Source: Bog-793 sp963803025 (GTDB lineage Bacteria; Actinomycetota; Acidimicrobiia; Acidimicrobiales; Bog-793). Taken from it: 64,000 nt of DNA. Every line of letters begins with the position of its first letter. Position 1 is the stretch's first letter. Location: the NCBI GenBank assembly GCA_963803025.1, contig CAWDKZ010000013.1, positions 186,001-250,000 on the forward strand, read 5' to 3'. The notes under the pieces are model-generated. The model saw only the letters and a program-made list of their open reading frames with translations, searched no databases and was not told the origin of the DNA. Both the position numbers and the translations under genes were made by a program. Of this stretch, positions 1-8,506 are shown in pieces.

Positions 1-2082
1 GAGGAGGCGGTCGCGGCGTCGGGCGGATTCGATGGCACCACCTTCGCCGTCCAGCGTTCCTACCGCGAACTGCTCGCCACCGAATGTTCCCGAGCGCTCG
101 CTCACGAGCTCTACTTCGCGCTGACCGTCCGTGGTCCGCGGCGTCCCGGTGCGGGAGACGAGCGTGTGGCGGCGACGCTCGAGACGGAGATTGCGCTCCT
201 CGACGAGCGCTGCCGGCGCGCTGGGCTCGAGGTGATCGGGGTCCTCACCACCCGCGGCATCGCCTCGGCCTTGCGGCGTGGCTTCGACGTCGTTCCGGCG
301 CCGAAGCCGGCGGAATGGCCTTGGCCGGTGGCCGTCTCGTCAACCTGGACCTCGTTCCGGACCGACGGGCTGTGGCACGCGACGTTTTGGATCGCGGAAT
401 GGCCACGGCACGAGGTCGGCAGCGATTTCCTGGTGCCGCTCCTCGTTGGCGCAGGAGACCGTCGGGCCGTGTCGGTCGTCATGGCGCCGGTCCCGCCGCT
501 GCGCGCCGTCCGCACGGCCGAGCACGCCCGCACGTCCGGCGTCGCCGACGCCGAGCTCCGTCGTCAACACGGCTTTGCCCTCACGGCGAGAGTCCGGCGG
601 GAGCACGAGGCGGTGGTGCAACGCGAGCACGAGCTCGCCGAGGGTCATGGGGCCTATCGCTTCTCCGCCTATGTCACCGTCGAGCGCGCCAAGCCCGGGC
701 GAGCTCGACCGGGCTTGCCACCGGGTGGAGCACGCGTCCGCTCTGGCGGGACTCGACCTCTGCCGGCTCTACGGAACGCAGGCCGAGGCGTTCTGCTGCA
801 CGCTTCCCGTCGGTCGCGGATGCGAATGAGGCTGCCCGCGCACGAGGCGACCACGGCGCAACTCGGTGCCGCTTACCCCTGTGTCGCGACGCGTCGGCTT
901 CCTGCCAGGGGTGTGTTCATTGGACGCGACCTGTTCGGCGGATCGTTCGTGTACGACCCGTTCGAGCTGTATCGGGCGGGCGCGATCACCAACCCGAACA
1001 TGGTCGTGCTCGGGCAGATCGGCCGGGGCAAGAGCGCGTTCGTGAAGACGTATCTCCTCCGGCAGGCGGCGTTCGGACGCCGCATCGTGATCCTCGATCC
1101 CAAAGGCGAGTACGGGCCCTTCGCCCGGGCTCTCGGTGCCGAACCCATCGTCCTCCGCCCGGGGGGTTCGGTCCGGCTGAACCCGCTCTCGGTCGCCGAA
1201 CGCTCGACGGCGGATGAGTCGGGCGACGTGTCGTCGCGCCGTTCGGTCGTCGCCGATCTCGCTTCCGCGTGTCTCGGCCGATCCCTCGGTCCCGCCGAGC
1301 ACGTGGCGATCGATCTCGCGCTCGACAGGGCGCGCCGCGCGGCCAGGTCGCCGACGCTGTCCTCCATCGTCACAGCGCTGCTCGAACCGAGCAGCGGGTC
1401 TGCCCGCTCGATCGGTTGCCGCGTCGCCGAGTTGGCCGCCGACGGACGGGAGGTTGGTCTCGAGCTCCGCCGTCTCGTGTCGGGTGAGCTGGCGGGAATG
1501 TTCGACGGCGCGACAACACCAGGAGTTGACCTCTGCGCGCGCGTCGTGGTCATCGATCTTTCGCACGTCTACAGTTCGCCGGCCCTCGGGGCGCTCGTCA
1601 CGTGTGCTGCCGCGGCGCTCGAGCGCGTCTTGGACCGACCCGGGACGGCCCAGACCTTCCTCGTCATCGACGAGGGATGGGCCGTCGTGCACAACCCCGG
1701 CGCGGCGAGGTTCCTCCAGGCGTCCTTCAAGCTTGCCCGGGCGCGCGGGATCGCCAACATCGTCGTCGTCCACCGGGTATCGGATTTCGCCGCCTCGGGC
1801 CCCGCCGGAAGTGTCGCCGTCCGCCTTGCCGAGGGTTTGGTCGCGGACTGCGAGACGGTCGTCTGCTATGCGCAAAGCGACGCGGAGGTCCCGGCAGCGA
1901 TGCGGCTCTTCGGGCTCTCGGAGGCCGAGTCGCGCTTGTTGCCGAGGCTCCGCCGAGGGGTCTCGTTGTGGCGCATCGGAACTCGGCCGTACCTCGTCGA
2001 GCATCGCCTCGCGCCGTCCGAACGCGCGATCGTCGACACCGACGCGCGACTCGCATCTCCGACGTCGAGCGCGCCAGCGTGA
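1..2082 (+). CDS. VirB4-like conjugal transfer ATPase (5'-partial, two internal frameshifts)
   Basis: The frame is open from the first base, so the start lies before the window. The product resembles the actinobacterial VirB4/TraC-type ATPases that power type IV secretion (SCO6880-like). The stretch from about base 900 matches that family well: RGVFIGRDL, NPNMVVLGQIGRGKSAFVKT (Walker A at 1012-1041), DPKGEYGPFA and the Walker B-like TFLVIDEGW (1651-1680). Between about 681 and 830 the family-like sequence runs in the +2 frame (PGELDRACHRVEHA, then LYGTQAEAFCCTLPVGRG up to a TGA at 827-829), while frame 1 there is Arg/Pro/Gly-rich nonsense. Two compensating indels near 682 and 820-830 explain this. 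The next gene overlaps it (GTGA). Family assignment is firm; whether the protein is intact is not. Confidence 0.8.
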   Translation, partial: EEAVAASGGFDGTTFAVQRSYRELLATECSRALAHELYFALTVRGPRRPGAGDERVAATLETEIALLDERCRRAGLEVIGVLTTRGIASALRRGFDVVPAPKPAEWPWPVAVSSTWTSFRTDGLWHATFWIAEWPRHEVGSDFLVPLLVGAGDRRAVSVVMAPVPPLRAVRTAEHARTSGVADAELRRQHGFALTARVRREHEAVVQREHELAEGHGAYRFSAYVTVERAKPGRARPGLPPGGARVRSGGTRPLPALRNAGRGVLLHASRRSRMRMRLPAHEATTAQLGAAYPCVATRRLPARGVFIGRDLFGGSFVYDPFELYRAGAITNPNMVVLGQIGRGKSAFVKTYLLRQAAFGRRIVILDPKGEYGPFARALGAEPIVLRPGGSVRLNPLSVAERSTADESGDVSSRRSVVADLASACLGRSLGPAEHVAIDLALDRARRAARSPTLSSIVTALLEPSSGSARSIGCRVAELAADGREVGLELRRLVSGELAGMFDGATTPGVDLCARVVVIDLSHVYSSPALGALVTCAAAALERVLDRPGTAQTFLVIDEGWAVVHNPGAARFLQASFKLARARGIANIVVVHRVSDFAASGPAGSVAVRLAEGLVADCETVVCYAQSDAEVPAAMRLFGLSEAESRLLPRLRRGVSLWRIGTRPYLVEHRLAPSERAIVDTDARLASPTSSAPA

Positions 2083-3857
2083 GCTCGGGTTCCCGCAGGC
2101 GGACTCGCGGCGTGCACCCGGAGTGGAAGCGGCGGTCGGCGGGCTCCAGCCGGTCCGCCGGGCAAGGTCAGGTCGTTGTCGCCGCCGGCGTCGCTGGGCT
2201 ATCGGGGCTCTGTTGGGTCGCGGGGGGCTGCGCGACGCTCGTCGCCGGCCACGGCTGGCACGAGATCCGCCCTGTCGCGTCCCTCGGTTTGCTCGTCGGT
2301 CTGCTCTGCCACCCGGCCACGCCGGATCTTGCCTGGCCCGTTGCCGTCCGAAGGTTCCTGCCCCCCGGGGGGATCTGCTGGGTGATCCTTGCCGCGCTCA
2401 CGCTCGGTTGCGGTGCGACCGGGATCGCAGTGCGGTCGATCGTCCGGTCCTGGCCCGGCCGCGCGCGGCCGCCTCGGGACTCCGGGGCCGTGTGGGCGGG
2501 ACGAGACGACCTCCGATCGCTCGTCGTCAGGAGACCGGGAGCAGGCCGCCTTGTTGTCGGGCGTGTCGGACGGACGCTTGTCGCGGCCGAGTGCGGACAG
2601 TCGTTGCTCGTCGCCGGGCCGACACAGTCCGGCAAGACCTCGGGGCTGGCGATCCCGGCGATTCTGGAATGGGACGGCCCGGTCGTCGCGACCAGCGTGA
2701 AGACCGACCTCGTGCGGCAGACGGCCCGGTGGCGGGAGTCGATCGGCCGTGTGCTCGTCTACGACCCGACCGGTGTCACGGGCGCGTCGGGTGCGGGTTG
2801 GTCGCCGCTCGCCGAGGCGTCCGACTGGGCGGGGGCGCGGCGGGTCGCGGCGGGACTGTCCGCCGTCCAGCGGGAGGGTGGTGTTTCCGAGGACGCCGCG
2901 TTCTGGATCGGGCTCGCAGAGAAGATGCTCGGTCCGTTGCTTCTCGCGGCGGCGGCGTCGGGGCGAAGGATGGCCGACGTCGTGCGGTGGGTCGACTCGG
3001 GGGAGGTCACCGAGGTGCTCGACGCCCTGGAATCCGCGGGCGCCTCCGAGGCGTTGTCGGCCGCGCAGGCGAGTTTCTCGCGAGAGGACCGTCAGCTGAG
3101 CTCTGTCTACGCGACCGTCGAGACCCTCGTCGCGGCCTTCGCGGACCCCGCCATCGCCGCCGCGACGGCGAGTCACGACATCGACGCGACGCGATTCTTC
3201 GACGAGGGTGCCGGCACGCTGTTCCTCGTCGCGCCGTCGCACGAGCAGGCGCGGTTCCGTCCGGTGTTTGTCGCAGTTCTGCGCTGCATCCTCGAGCGCG
3301 CGATCACGAAAGCGTCGCGTGACGGCCGTCTCGATCCTCCGTTGCTCGTCGTGCTCGACGAGGCCGCCAACATCGCGCCACTGTCGGATCTTGACGTGCT
3401 GGCGTCGACGGCGTCCTCGCACGGCATTCAGCTCGTCACCGTCTGGCAGGATTTCGCCCAGATCGAGGCGCGTTACGGGGCTCGCGCCGCGACCGTCGTG
3501 AACAACCACCGGGCCAAGCTCGTCTGTTCGGGGATCGCCGACCCGGCGACACTCGAGCAGATGTCCCGGCTCATCGGTGAGGAGCTGCGCCCGGTCGAGA
3601 CGCTGACCGTCGACCGGGCTGGCACCGCGTCGACGACGCGCAGCCATGCCGAACGTCGCCTCGCGTCGGCCGCGTGGTTGCGGCGACTCGACCCCGGTGA
3701 GGCGGTCCTCCTCTACGGTCACCTGCCGCCGGCTCGAGTCATGCTGCGCCCCTTCTACGCCGAGGGCGACCTTCGACGCATGGCCGGCTCCTCGACAGCG
3801 GACGCCCCGCGGCACGCACCGGGCGCGCGTCGCCGCCGGTCGCGCCGGCGGCGGTAG
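2079..3857 (+). CDS. VirD4/TraG-like type IV secretion coupling protein
   Basis: A 592-aa protein starting at GTG 2079, whose start overlaps the stop of the VirB4-like gene (GTGA), so the two are translationally coupled. Three hydrophobic segments lie in about the first 120 residues. A RecA-like ATPase domain follows, with Walker A GPTQSGKT (residues 180-187), the coupling-protein motif SVKTDLV, and Walker B LLVVLDEAANI with TVWQDFAQI downstream. These are hallmarks of the TraG/TraD/VirD4 proteins that hand DNA or protein substrates to a membrane T4SS channel. The tail is very basic (RRRRSRRRR). No relaxase or other transfer gene lies downstream inside the window. Confidence 0.86.
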   Translation: MSSGSRRRTRGVHPEWKRRSAGSSRSAGQGQVVVAAGVAGLSGLCWVAGGCATLVAGHGWHEIRPVASLGLLVGLLCHPATPDLAWPVAVRRFLPPGGICWVILAALTLGCGATGIAVRSIVRSWPGRARPPRDSGAVWAGRDDLRSLVVRRPGAGRLVVGRVGRTLVAAECGQSLLVAGPTQSGKTSGLAIPAILEWDGPVVATSVKTDLVRQTARWRESIGRVLVYDPTGVTGASGAGWSPLAEASDWAGARRVAAGLSAVQREGGVSEDAAFWIGLAEKMLGPLLLAAAASGRRMADVVRWVDSGEVTEVLDALESAGASEALSAAQASFSREDRQLSSVYATVETLVAAFADPAIAAATASHDIDATRFFDEGAGTLFLVAPSHEQARFRPVFVAVLRCILERAITKASRDGRLDPPLLVVLDEAANIAPLSDLDVLASTASSHGIQLVTVWQDFAQIEARYGARAATVVNNHRAKLVCSGIADPATLEQMSRLIGEELRPVETLTVDRAGTASTTRSHAERRLASAAWLRRLDPGEAVLLYGHLPPARVMLRPFYAEGDLRRMAGSSTADAPRHAPGARRRRSRRRR

Positions 3858-4074
3858 AAGGGACCGACCGCCGGCAGCGATGCTGGTTCGCCGCTCGGTT
3901 CCGCCGCGTCGTCGTCGCGCGAACGTCGGCCGACGGGTCGGGATCGCGGCTTCGTGCCCGTCGCGAAGTCGCAGCTGAGCGGGAGCGAAACGGCACCCGT
4001 CGCCGTCGGGAAGGATTCATGCGGACGTCATCGTCTGGTCACTTGGAGTTCTCTTTCGGTTCAAGTCGCCTGGG

Positions 4075-4080
4075 TACGGT
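4075..4080 (+). promoter_or_regulatory. -10 box (TACGGT) of the pst operon
   Basis: TACGGT ends 9 nt before the GTG at 4090, the spacing expected for an actinobacterial -10 whose transcript begins at or next to the start codon. No clear -35 is visible. Upstream at 4058-4064 the sequence GGTTCAA loosely resembles half of a PhoP-type GTTCACC repeat, too weak to call a PHO box. Confidence 0.4.
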
Positions 4081-4089
4081 CGCGGCGAC

Positions 4090-4941
4090 GTGGCGAATCC
4101 CTTTGAAGCGTTCGAACCCAAGGTGGCCTCAATGGTCGGGAGCGGCGCCGCCGGCACGACACTGCTCGAGGACACAGACGTCATGCACGCGCACCAGGTA
4201 TCGCTCGGGTTCGGCGCCACGACGATCATGCGGGACATCTCCGTCGGTTTCCCGAAGGGCACGATCACGGCGCTGATCGGCCCGTCGGGCTCCGGCAAGA
4301 CGACCTTCCTGCGCGCGCTGAACCGGATGAACGACAAGGTTCGCGACTTCTGGCACCACGGCCAGATCTCGCTCTACGACGACGAGATCTACCACGCCAG
4401 CATGGACCCGCTCGTGCTGCGCCGACGCGTCGGTATGGTCTTCCAACGGCCGAATCCGTTCCCGATGTCGATCCTCGACAACATCGTCTCGGGCGTCCGA
4501 GCCCACCGCATGGCGAAGCGATCCGAGCTGAGGGACATCGCCGAGACCCGTCTCGCCGAGGTCGGCCTGTGGAGCCACGTGGCGGACCGCCTTCACGACT
4601 CGCCGTTCCGACTCTCCGGTGGTCAGCAGCAGATGCTCTGCCTCGCCCGCGCCCTCGCCGTCGAGCCGGAGGTGCTGCTGCTCGACGAACCGACCTCCTC
4701 ACTCGACCCCCGGTCGACCGAGGCGGTCGAGGAGCTGGTCCGTCGTCTCACCCCCGGGCTCACGGTGATCATCGTGACGCACGATCTCCACCAGGCCCGC
4801 CGCCTCTCGGACAACACGATCTTCTTCTACGAGGGCTGCATGATCGAAACGGCGCCGACTTCGCAACTGTTCACTCGTCCCGAACGTCCCGAGACCGCTC
4901 GGTACATAGGAGGCGAGGTCGATCCGACAGGGAGACCCTGA
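4090..4941 (+). CDS. pstB: Phosphate ABC transporter ATP-binding protein PstB
   Basis: The ATPase subunit of the high-affinity phosphate importer, on the cytoplasmic face. Walker A GPSGSGKTT is at residues 64-72, the ABC signature LSGGQQQ at 175-181, Walker B VLLLDEP at 195-201 and the H-loop His at 231. The PstB-typical ALNRMND and VFQRPNPFPMSI are present. GTG 4090 is preferred because a -10 box lies 9 nt upstream; ATG 4132 or ATG 4183 would give a shorter, equally functional protein. It is followed by pstS, pstC and pstA, with the ATPase gene first instead of the common S-C-A-B order. No phoU is visible. Confidence 0.93.
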   Translation: MANPFEAFEPKVASMVGSGAAGTTLLEDTDVMHAHQVSLGFGATTIMRDISVGFPKGTITALIGPSGSGKTTFLRALNRMNDKVRDFWHHGQISLYDDEIYHASMDPLVLRRRVGMVFQRPNPFPMSILDNIVSGVRAHRMAKRSELRDIAETRLAEVGLWSHVADRLHDSPFRLSGGQQQMLCLARALAVEPEVLLLDEPTSSLDPRSTEAVEELVRRLTPGLTVIIVTHDLHQARRLSDNTIFFYEGCMIETAPTSQLFTRPERPETARYIGGEVDPTGRP

Positions 4942-5055
4942 ACGGGGATCGACGTGAGTGCCAGGGGACCGGTGACGGAGCCGGGATCCTCTGGAGGCAA
5001 CTGCCCCGCAGACCGCCCCCCCCGGGCGGAGGACCGAAAGGAGCACAACCGAGTT

Positions 5056-6267
5056 ATGTACACGAACGCAGTAGGTACGACGAGGCGCAGCCGGTTCGGC
5101 CGGGGCCGGGTGACGGGCGTCGCGGCGATCGCTCTCGCCGCCGCCCTCGGTCTTGGCGCGATCGTCGTGTCACCGGGCGGCGCGGCGACGAGCAAGGCAA
5201 TGACGATGAGCCAAGCCGAAGCGGCACTGGCGACCCTCGAGGCGCTGGCGCCGGCGAAGGCGCCGACGCTCACCGAGGCGGGCTCCTCGCTCTTCTACCC
5301 GCTCTGGGAGGAGTGGTCCGGGTCGACGGCCCCGTCGCCACCCGTGCCGGTGAGCCCCGGCAAGGGCGGCTCGGGTCTGGGACAGTCCGAAGCAGAAAAC
5401 GGCACGATCAACATCGGCGGGTCGGACGGGTTCCTGCCGGCAGCGACGATGACGGGACCGCCCGCCGTTCTCAACATTCCCGTGACGGTCTCGGCGCAGG
5501 CGGTCGTCTACGACCTGCACAGCATCCCCGCGACGGATCACCTGAAGTTCTCGTCGACCGTGCTGAACGGCATCTACCAAGGAAAGATCAAGAACTGGGA
5601 CAGCAAGGCGATCGCCGCGTTGAACCCCAAGGTGAAGCTGCCGGACAAGCCGATCATCCCCGTCCGTCGCATCGACTCGAGTGGTGACACGTTCATCTTC
5701 ACGTCGTACCTGTACTACGGGGACAAGGAGAGCTGGACGCGCCAGTCGCCGTACGACGGGCCGCAGCTCATCTACACGACGTGGCCGTACGTCGACAACG
5801 AGCTCGCCGAAAGCGGTAACTCGGGCATCGAGGCGGCTGTCGAGGCGAACCCCGGCTCCATCGGCTACCTGGGTGTCAGCTACCTGCCATCGGCGGTTTT
5901 CGCCTCCCCGCCCCTGGGCTACGCGGAACTGGAGAACGGCTCGAACAAGTTCGTACTCCCGACGCCGGGGTCGATCAAGGCCGAAGTGGAGGCCTACCCG
6001 GACATCCCGGCAAATGGTGCGATTTCGCTCATTGATTCGTCCAGTGCGCCGACCGGCTACCCGATCGTGAACTTCGAGTACGCGATCGTGCTCGAACACC
6101 AGCCGAGTCTGACGGCGGCCGACTCCATCAAGGCGGAGCTCGCCTGGGCGATGGACCCCGCTCACGGTGCGACCCCGGCGTTCCTCAACCCGGTGGAGTT
6201 CAGGCCACTGGCGCTCAATGCGCTCAGCGTGTCGATCGGCCTGCTTAACGAGATCAGCGCTTCCTAG
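5056..6267 (+). CDS. pstS: Phosphate ABC transporter substrate-binding protein PstS
   Basis: A secreted phosphate-binding protein of 403 aa. ATG 5056 is chosen because AAAGGAG (5036-5043) lies just upstream and the N-terminus is then a classical signal peptide: basic residues, then VAAIALAAALGLGAIVV, then an AAT-type cleavage region. No clear lipobox Cys is visible, so anchoring is uncertain. Binding-site motifs include AGSSLFYPL, INIGGSDGFLP, IYQGKIKNWDS and RIDSSGDTFIFTSYLY, matching PstS elements that ligate phosphate through Ser/Thr and Arg. It lies in the pst operon between pstB and pstC. A long gap (4942-5055) separates it from pstB, so it may be translated independently. Confidence 0.92.
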   Translation: MYTNAVGTTRRSRFGRGRVTGVAAIALAAALGLGAIVVSPGGAATSKAMTMSQAEAALATLEALAPAKAPTLTEAGSSLFYPLWEEWSGSTAPSPPVPVSPGKGGSGLGQSEAENGTINIGGSDGFLPAATMTGPPAVLNIPVTVSAQAVVYDLHSIPATDHLKFSSTVLNGIYQGKIKNWDSKAIAALNPKVKLPDKPIIPVRRIDSSGDTFIFTSYLYYGDKESWTRQSPYDGPQLIYTTWPYVDNELAESGNSGIEAAVEANPGSIGYLGVSYLPSAVFASPPLGYAELENGSNKFVLPTPGSIKAEVEAYPDIPANGAISLIDSSSAPTGYPIVNFEYAIVLEHQPSLTAADSIKAELAWAMDPAHGATPAFLNPVEFRPLALNALSVSIGLLNEISAS

Positions 6268-6350
6268 CAGGGGATCCCGCGGTCACGGATGCCCGTTCAT
6301 GGTGCGGCAACGTCCTGTGGGTGTGGCATCCCGTGACCGACTGGAGTGCA

Positions 6351-7454
6351 ATGACGACAGCTAGCGAGGCGGCCGGCGCGAAGGGTGCGCGCCGGCCGCC
6401 CCTGTTGCCAGGCACTGGGTCCGGTGTTCGTGGCAGCGGTGCCGTCTCGCCGCGCCGGCACAGCCGCTACCTCGAGCGGCTCCTCGCCGCAGGCAGCGGC
6501 TTGTTGGCGACCTTGCCCTTCGCGGCGCTCATCGCCATGCTCGTCGTGTTGCTCGTCGAGGCGATGCCGTCGATCCGCTACAACGGGACACGGTTCGTCA
6601 CGTCGAGCACCTGGACGATCGGCAACACCTACGGCGACATCCTCCACAGCGGCGGGGTCGCCCACCTCGCCGGCGCGGAGTTCGGGTCCTGGCCGCTCAT
6701 CGTCGGGACCCTGGAGTCATCGGCGATCGCGCTCCTCGTCGGGCTGCCGATCGCCGTGGGCGCGGCCGTCCTGGTCGTGGAGAAGCTCCCCGCCCGCGCC
6801 GGCACGGTGATCGGCATCTGCCTCGAGATCCTCGCCGGCATCCCGAGCATCGTCATCGGCGTGTGGGGCGCCCTCACCTTCGGGCCGTGGATCGCCAAGG
6901 AGATCTACCCCGCGCTCTCGCACCTGCCGAACGTGCCGCCGTTCGACATCTTCAGGGGCGCCGTCGGCGACGGCGAGGGGCTGCTGACGGGTGGTCTCGT
7001 GCTCGCCGCGATGATCATTCCGATCATCGCGGCGACGACCCGTGACCTGTTGCGCCAGGTGCCCGAGACGACGAAGGAAGGAGCCGAGGCGCTCGGGATG
7101 ACCGACGCCGAGGTCTTCCGACGGGTCCAGGCGCGCTGGGTGCGGACCGGCGTGATCGGGGCGGCCGTGCTCGGGCTCGGCCGGGCACTCGGCGAGACGA
7201 TGGCCGTCGCACTGATCTGCGGCGGCGAGAACCAGCTCGCCCACAACATCTACGGCGTCATGACGACGATCGCGGCGAACATCGTGTTGACCCTCGACTC
7301 CGCGCAGACCGACCCGAGCGGCCTCGCGGTGAAGGCACTCGCCGAGCTCGCGCTCGTGCTCCTGATCATCACGCTCATCGTGAACGTCCTCGCGCGCGTC
7401 ATCGTCCGACGTTCCGCCCACGGCGCGGTGCTCCCGGTCGGTGCCGGCTTCTGA
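6351..7454 (+). CDS. pstC: Phosphate ABC transporter permease PstC
   Basis: An inner-membrane permease of 367 aa with about six transmembrane segments, for example LPFAALIAMLVVLLVEAM and ESSAIALLVGLPIAVGAAVLV. The EAA-loop region ATTRDLLRQVPETTKEGAEALGMTDAE contacts PstB. ATG 6351 is preferred over GTG 6321 because GGAG lies a few bases upstream of it. A large extracytoplasmic loop with IYPALSHLPNVPPF is typical of PstC. The stop overlaps the pstA start (TGATG). Confidence 0.92.
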   Translation: MTTASEAAGAKGARRPPLLPGTGSGVRGSGAVSPRRHSRYLERLLAAGSGLLATLPFAALIAMLVVLLVEAMPSIRYNGTRFVTSSTWTIGNTYGDILHSGGVAHLAGAEFGSWPLIVGTLESSAIALLVGLPIAVGAAVLVVEKLPARAGTVIGICLEILAGIPSIVIGVWGALTFGPWIAKEIYPALSHLPNVPPFDIFRGAVGDGEGLLTGGLVLAAMIIPIIAATTRDLLRQVPETTKEGAEALGMTDAEVFRRVQARWVRTGVIGAAVLGLGRALGETMAVALICGGENQLAHNIYGVMTTIAANIVLTLDSAQTDPSGLAVKALAELALVLLIITLIVNVLARVIVRRSAHGAVLPVGAGF

Positions 7455-8506
7455 TGGCGGCAACCACCGGGGCTGTCATACCACCCCGTCGCGCGACCGG
7501 CACCCCGTCGTCGACGCCTCGGACGGTCCTGTACCGGCGTCGGGTCATCAACTGGCTGTGGTGGGCAGGTTGCGGCTTCGGCCTCGCGTTCCTGGTCGCG
7601 CCGGTGGTGTGGATCCTCTACGGCGTGTTCCAACGCGGCATCAACGGTTGGCGCTGGAACGTGCTCTGGACCCCGACGTCCGGGCTCGGTGGCGGTCTCG
7701 CCAACGACATCGTCGGAACCTTGCTCATCACGTTCGGCGTCGCGGTGATCGCGGGGATCGTGGGGATCGGGGCCGGGATCTACCTCGCCGAGTTCTGCCG
7801 GCCGGGCATCGTCTCGACGGTGCTGCGGAGCGCGTCGGAGGTGCTCTCCGGTGTCCCCTCGATCGTGTTCGGCTACGTCGGGTACCTCGCGCTCGTCATC
7901 GGGCTGCGCTGGAAGTTCTCGCTGCTCGCCGCCCTTGTCGTGCTCTCGCTGCTGGTCGTGCCCTACATCGCGAAGTCGACGGAACTCGCCCTCAACCAGG
8001 TGCCGCTCGCCTATCGCGAAGGTGGCGAGGCGCTCGGGATGGAGAAGTCCCACATGCTGCGTCGGGTTGTGCTGCGCTCGGCGGTCCCGGGGATACTCAC
8101 GGGCATCGTTGTCGCGATCGCGATCTCGATCGGCGAGACGGCGCCGCTGCTCTACACCGCCGGGCAGAACAGCACGTCCTACCCGACGGGCGCGTTACTC
8201 CACTCCGCGGTCCCCTACCTCACCTATGTCGTCTACGCCGACTATGACAGCCCGTTCCCGACCCAGCACGTCCTCTCGCACGACGCCGCGATGGTCCTCG
8301 TCGTGCTCGTCGTCGCCCTGATCCTCGGCTCCCGCCTCATCGTGCGCGCGACCCAGCGCTACGCGCCGAACCGGGCGCTCGCCGCGGCGAACAAGGGATG
8401 GCGGGCGCGCATGCCGCGGGCCGATATCGAGCCTGGGGTCGACAGACTTTTCGGCCGCGAGGCCGCGCCGGTGGACCCGGACGAATCGCCTCTCAGTAGG
8501 CGGTAA
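7454..8506 (+). CDS. pstA: Phosphate ABC transporter permease PstA
   Basis: The second phosphate permease subunit, 350 aa, starting at ATG 7454 inside the pstC stop (TGATG). It has multiple hydrophobic helices and the permease loop STELALNQVPLAYREGGEALGMEKSH, plus the PstA-typical SIGETAPLLYTAGQN. It is the last gene of the pst operon. Its last 14 bases overlap the 3' end of the oppositely oriented E1 dehydrogenase gene, leaving no room for a private terminator. Confidence 0.92.
   Translation: MAATTGAVIPPRRATGTPSSTPRTVLYRRRVINWLWWAGCGFGLAFLVAPVVWILYGVFQRGINGWRWNVLWTPTSGLGGGLANDIVGTLLITFGVAVIAGIVGIGAGIYLAEFCRPGIVSTVLRSASEVLSGVPSIVFGYVGYLALVIGLRWKFSLLAALVVLSLLVVPYIAKSTELALNQVPLAYREGGEALGMEKSHMLRRVVLRSAVPGILTGIVVAIAISIGETAPLLYTAGQNSTSYPTGALLHSAVPYLTYVVYADYDSPFPTQHVLSHDAAMVLVVLVVALILGSRLIVRATQRYAPNRALAAANKGWRARMPRADIEPGVDRLFGREAAPVDPDESPLSRR

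Noticed and set aside
4040..4075. PhoP-type PHO box upstream of pstB
   Set aside because: Only one weak half-site (GGTTCAA); no second repeat in phase.
4954..5055. PstS start at GTG 4954
   Set aside because: It would place 34 charged/Pro-rich residues before the signal peptide, while ATG 5056 has a good ribosome-binding site.
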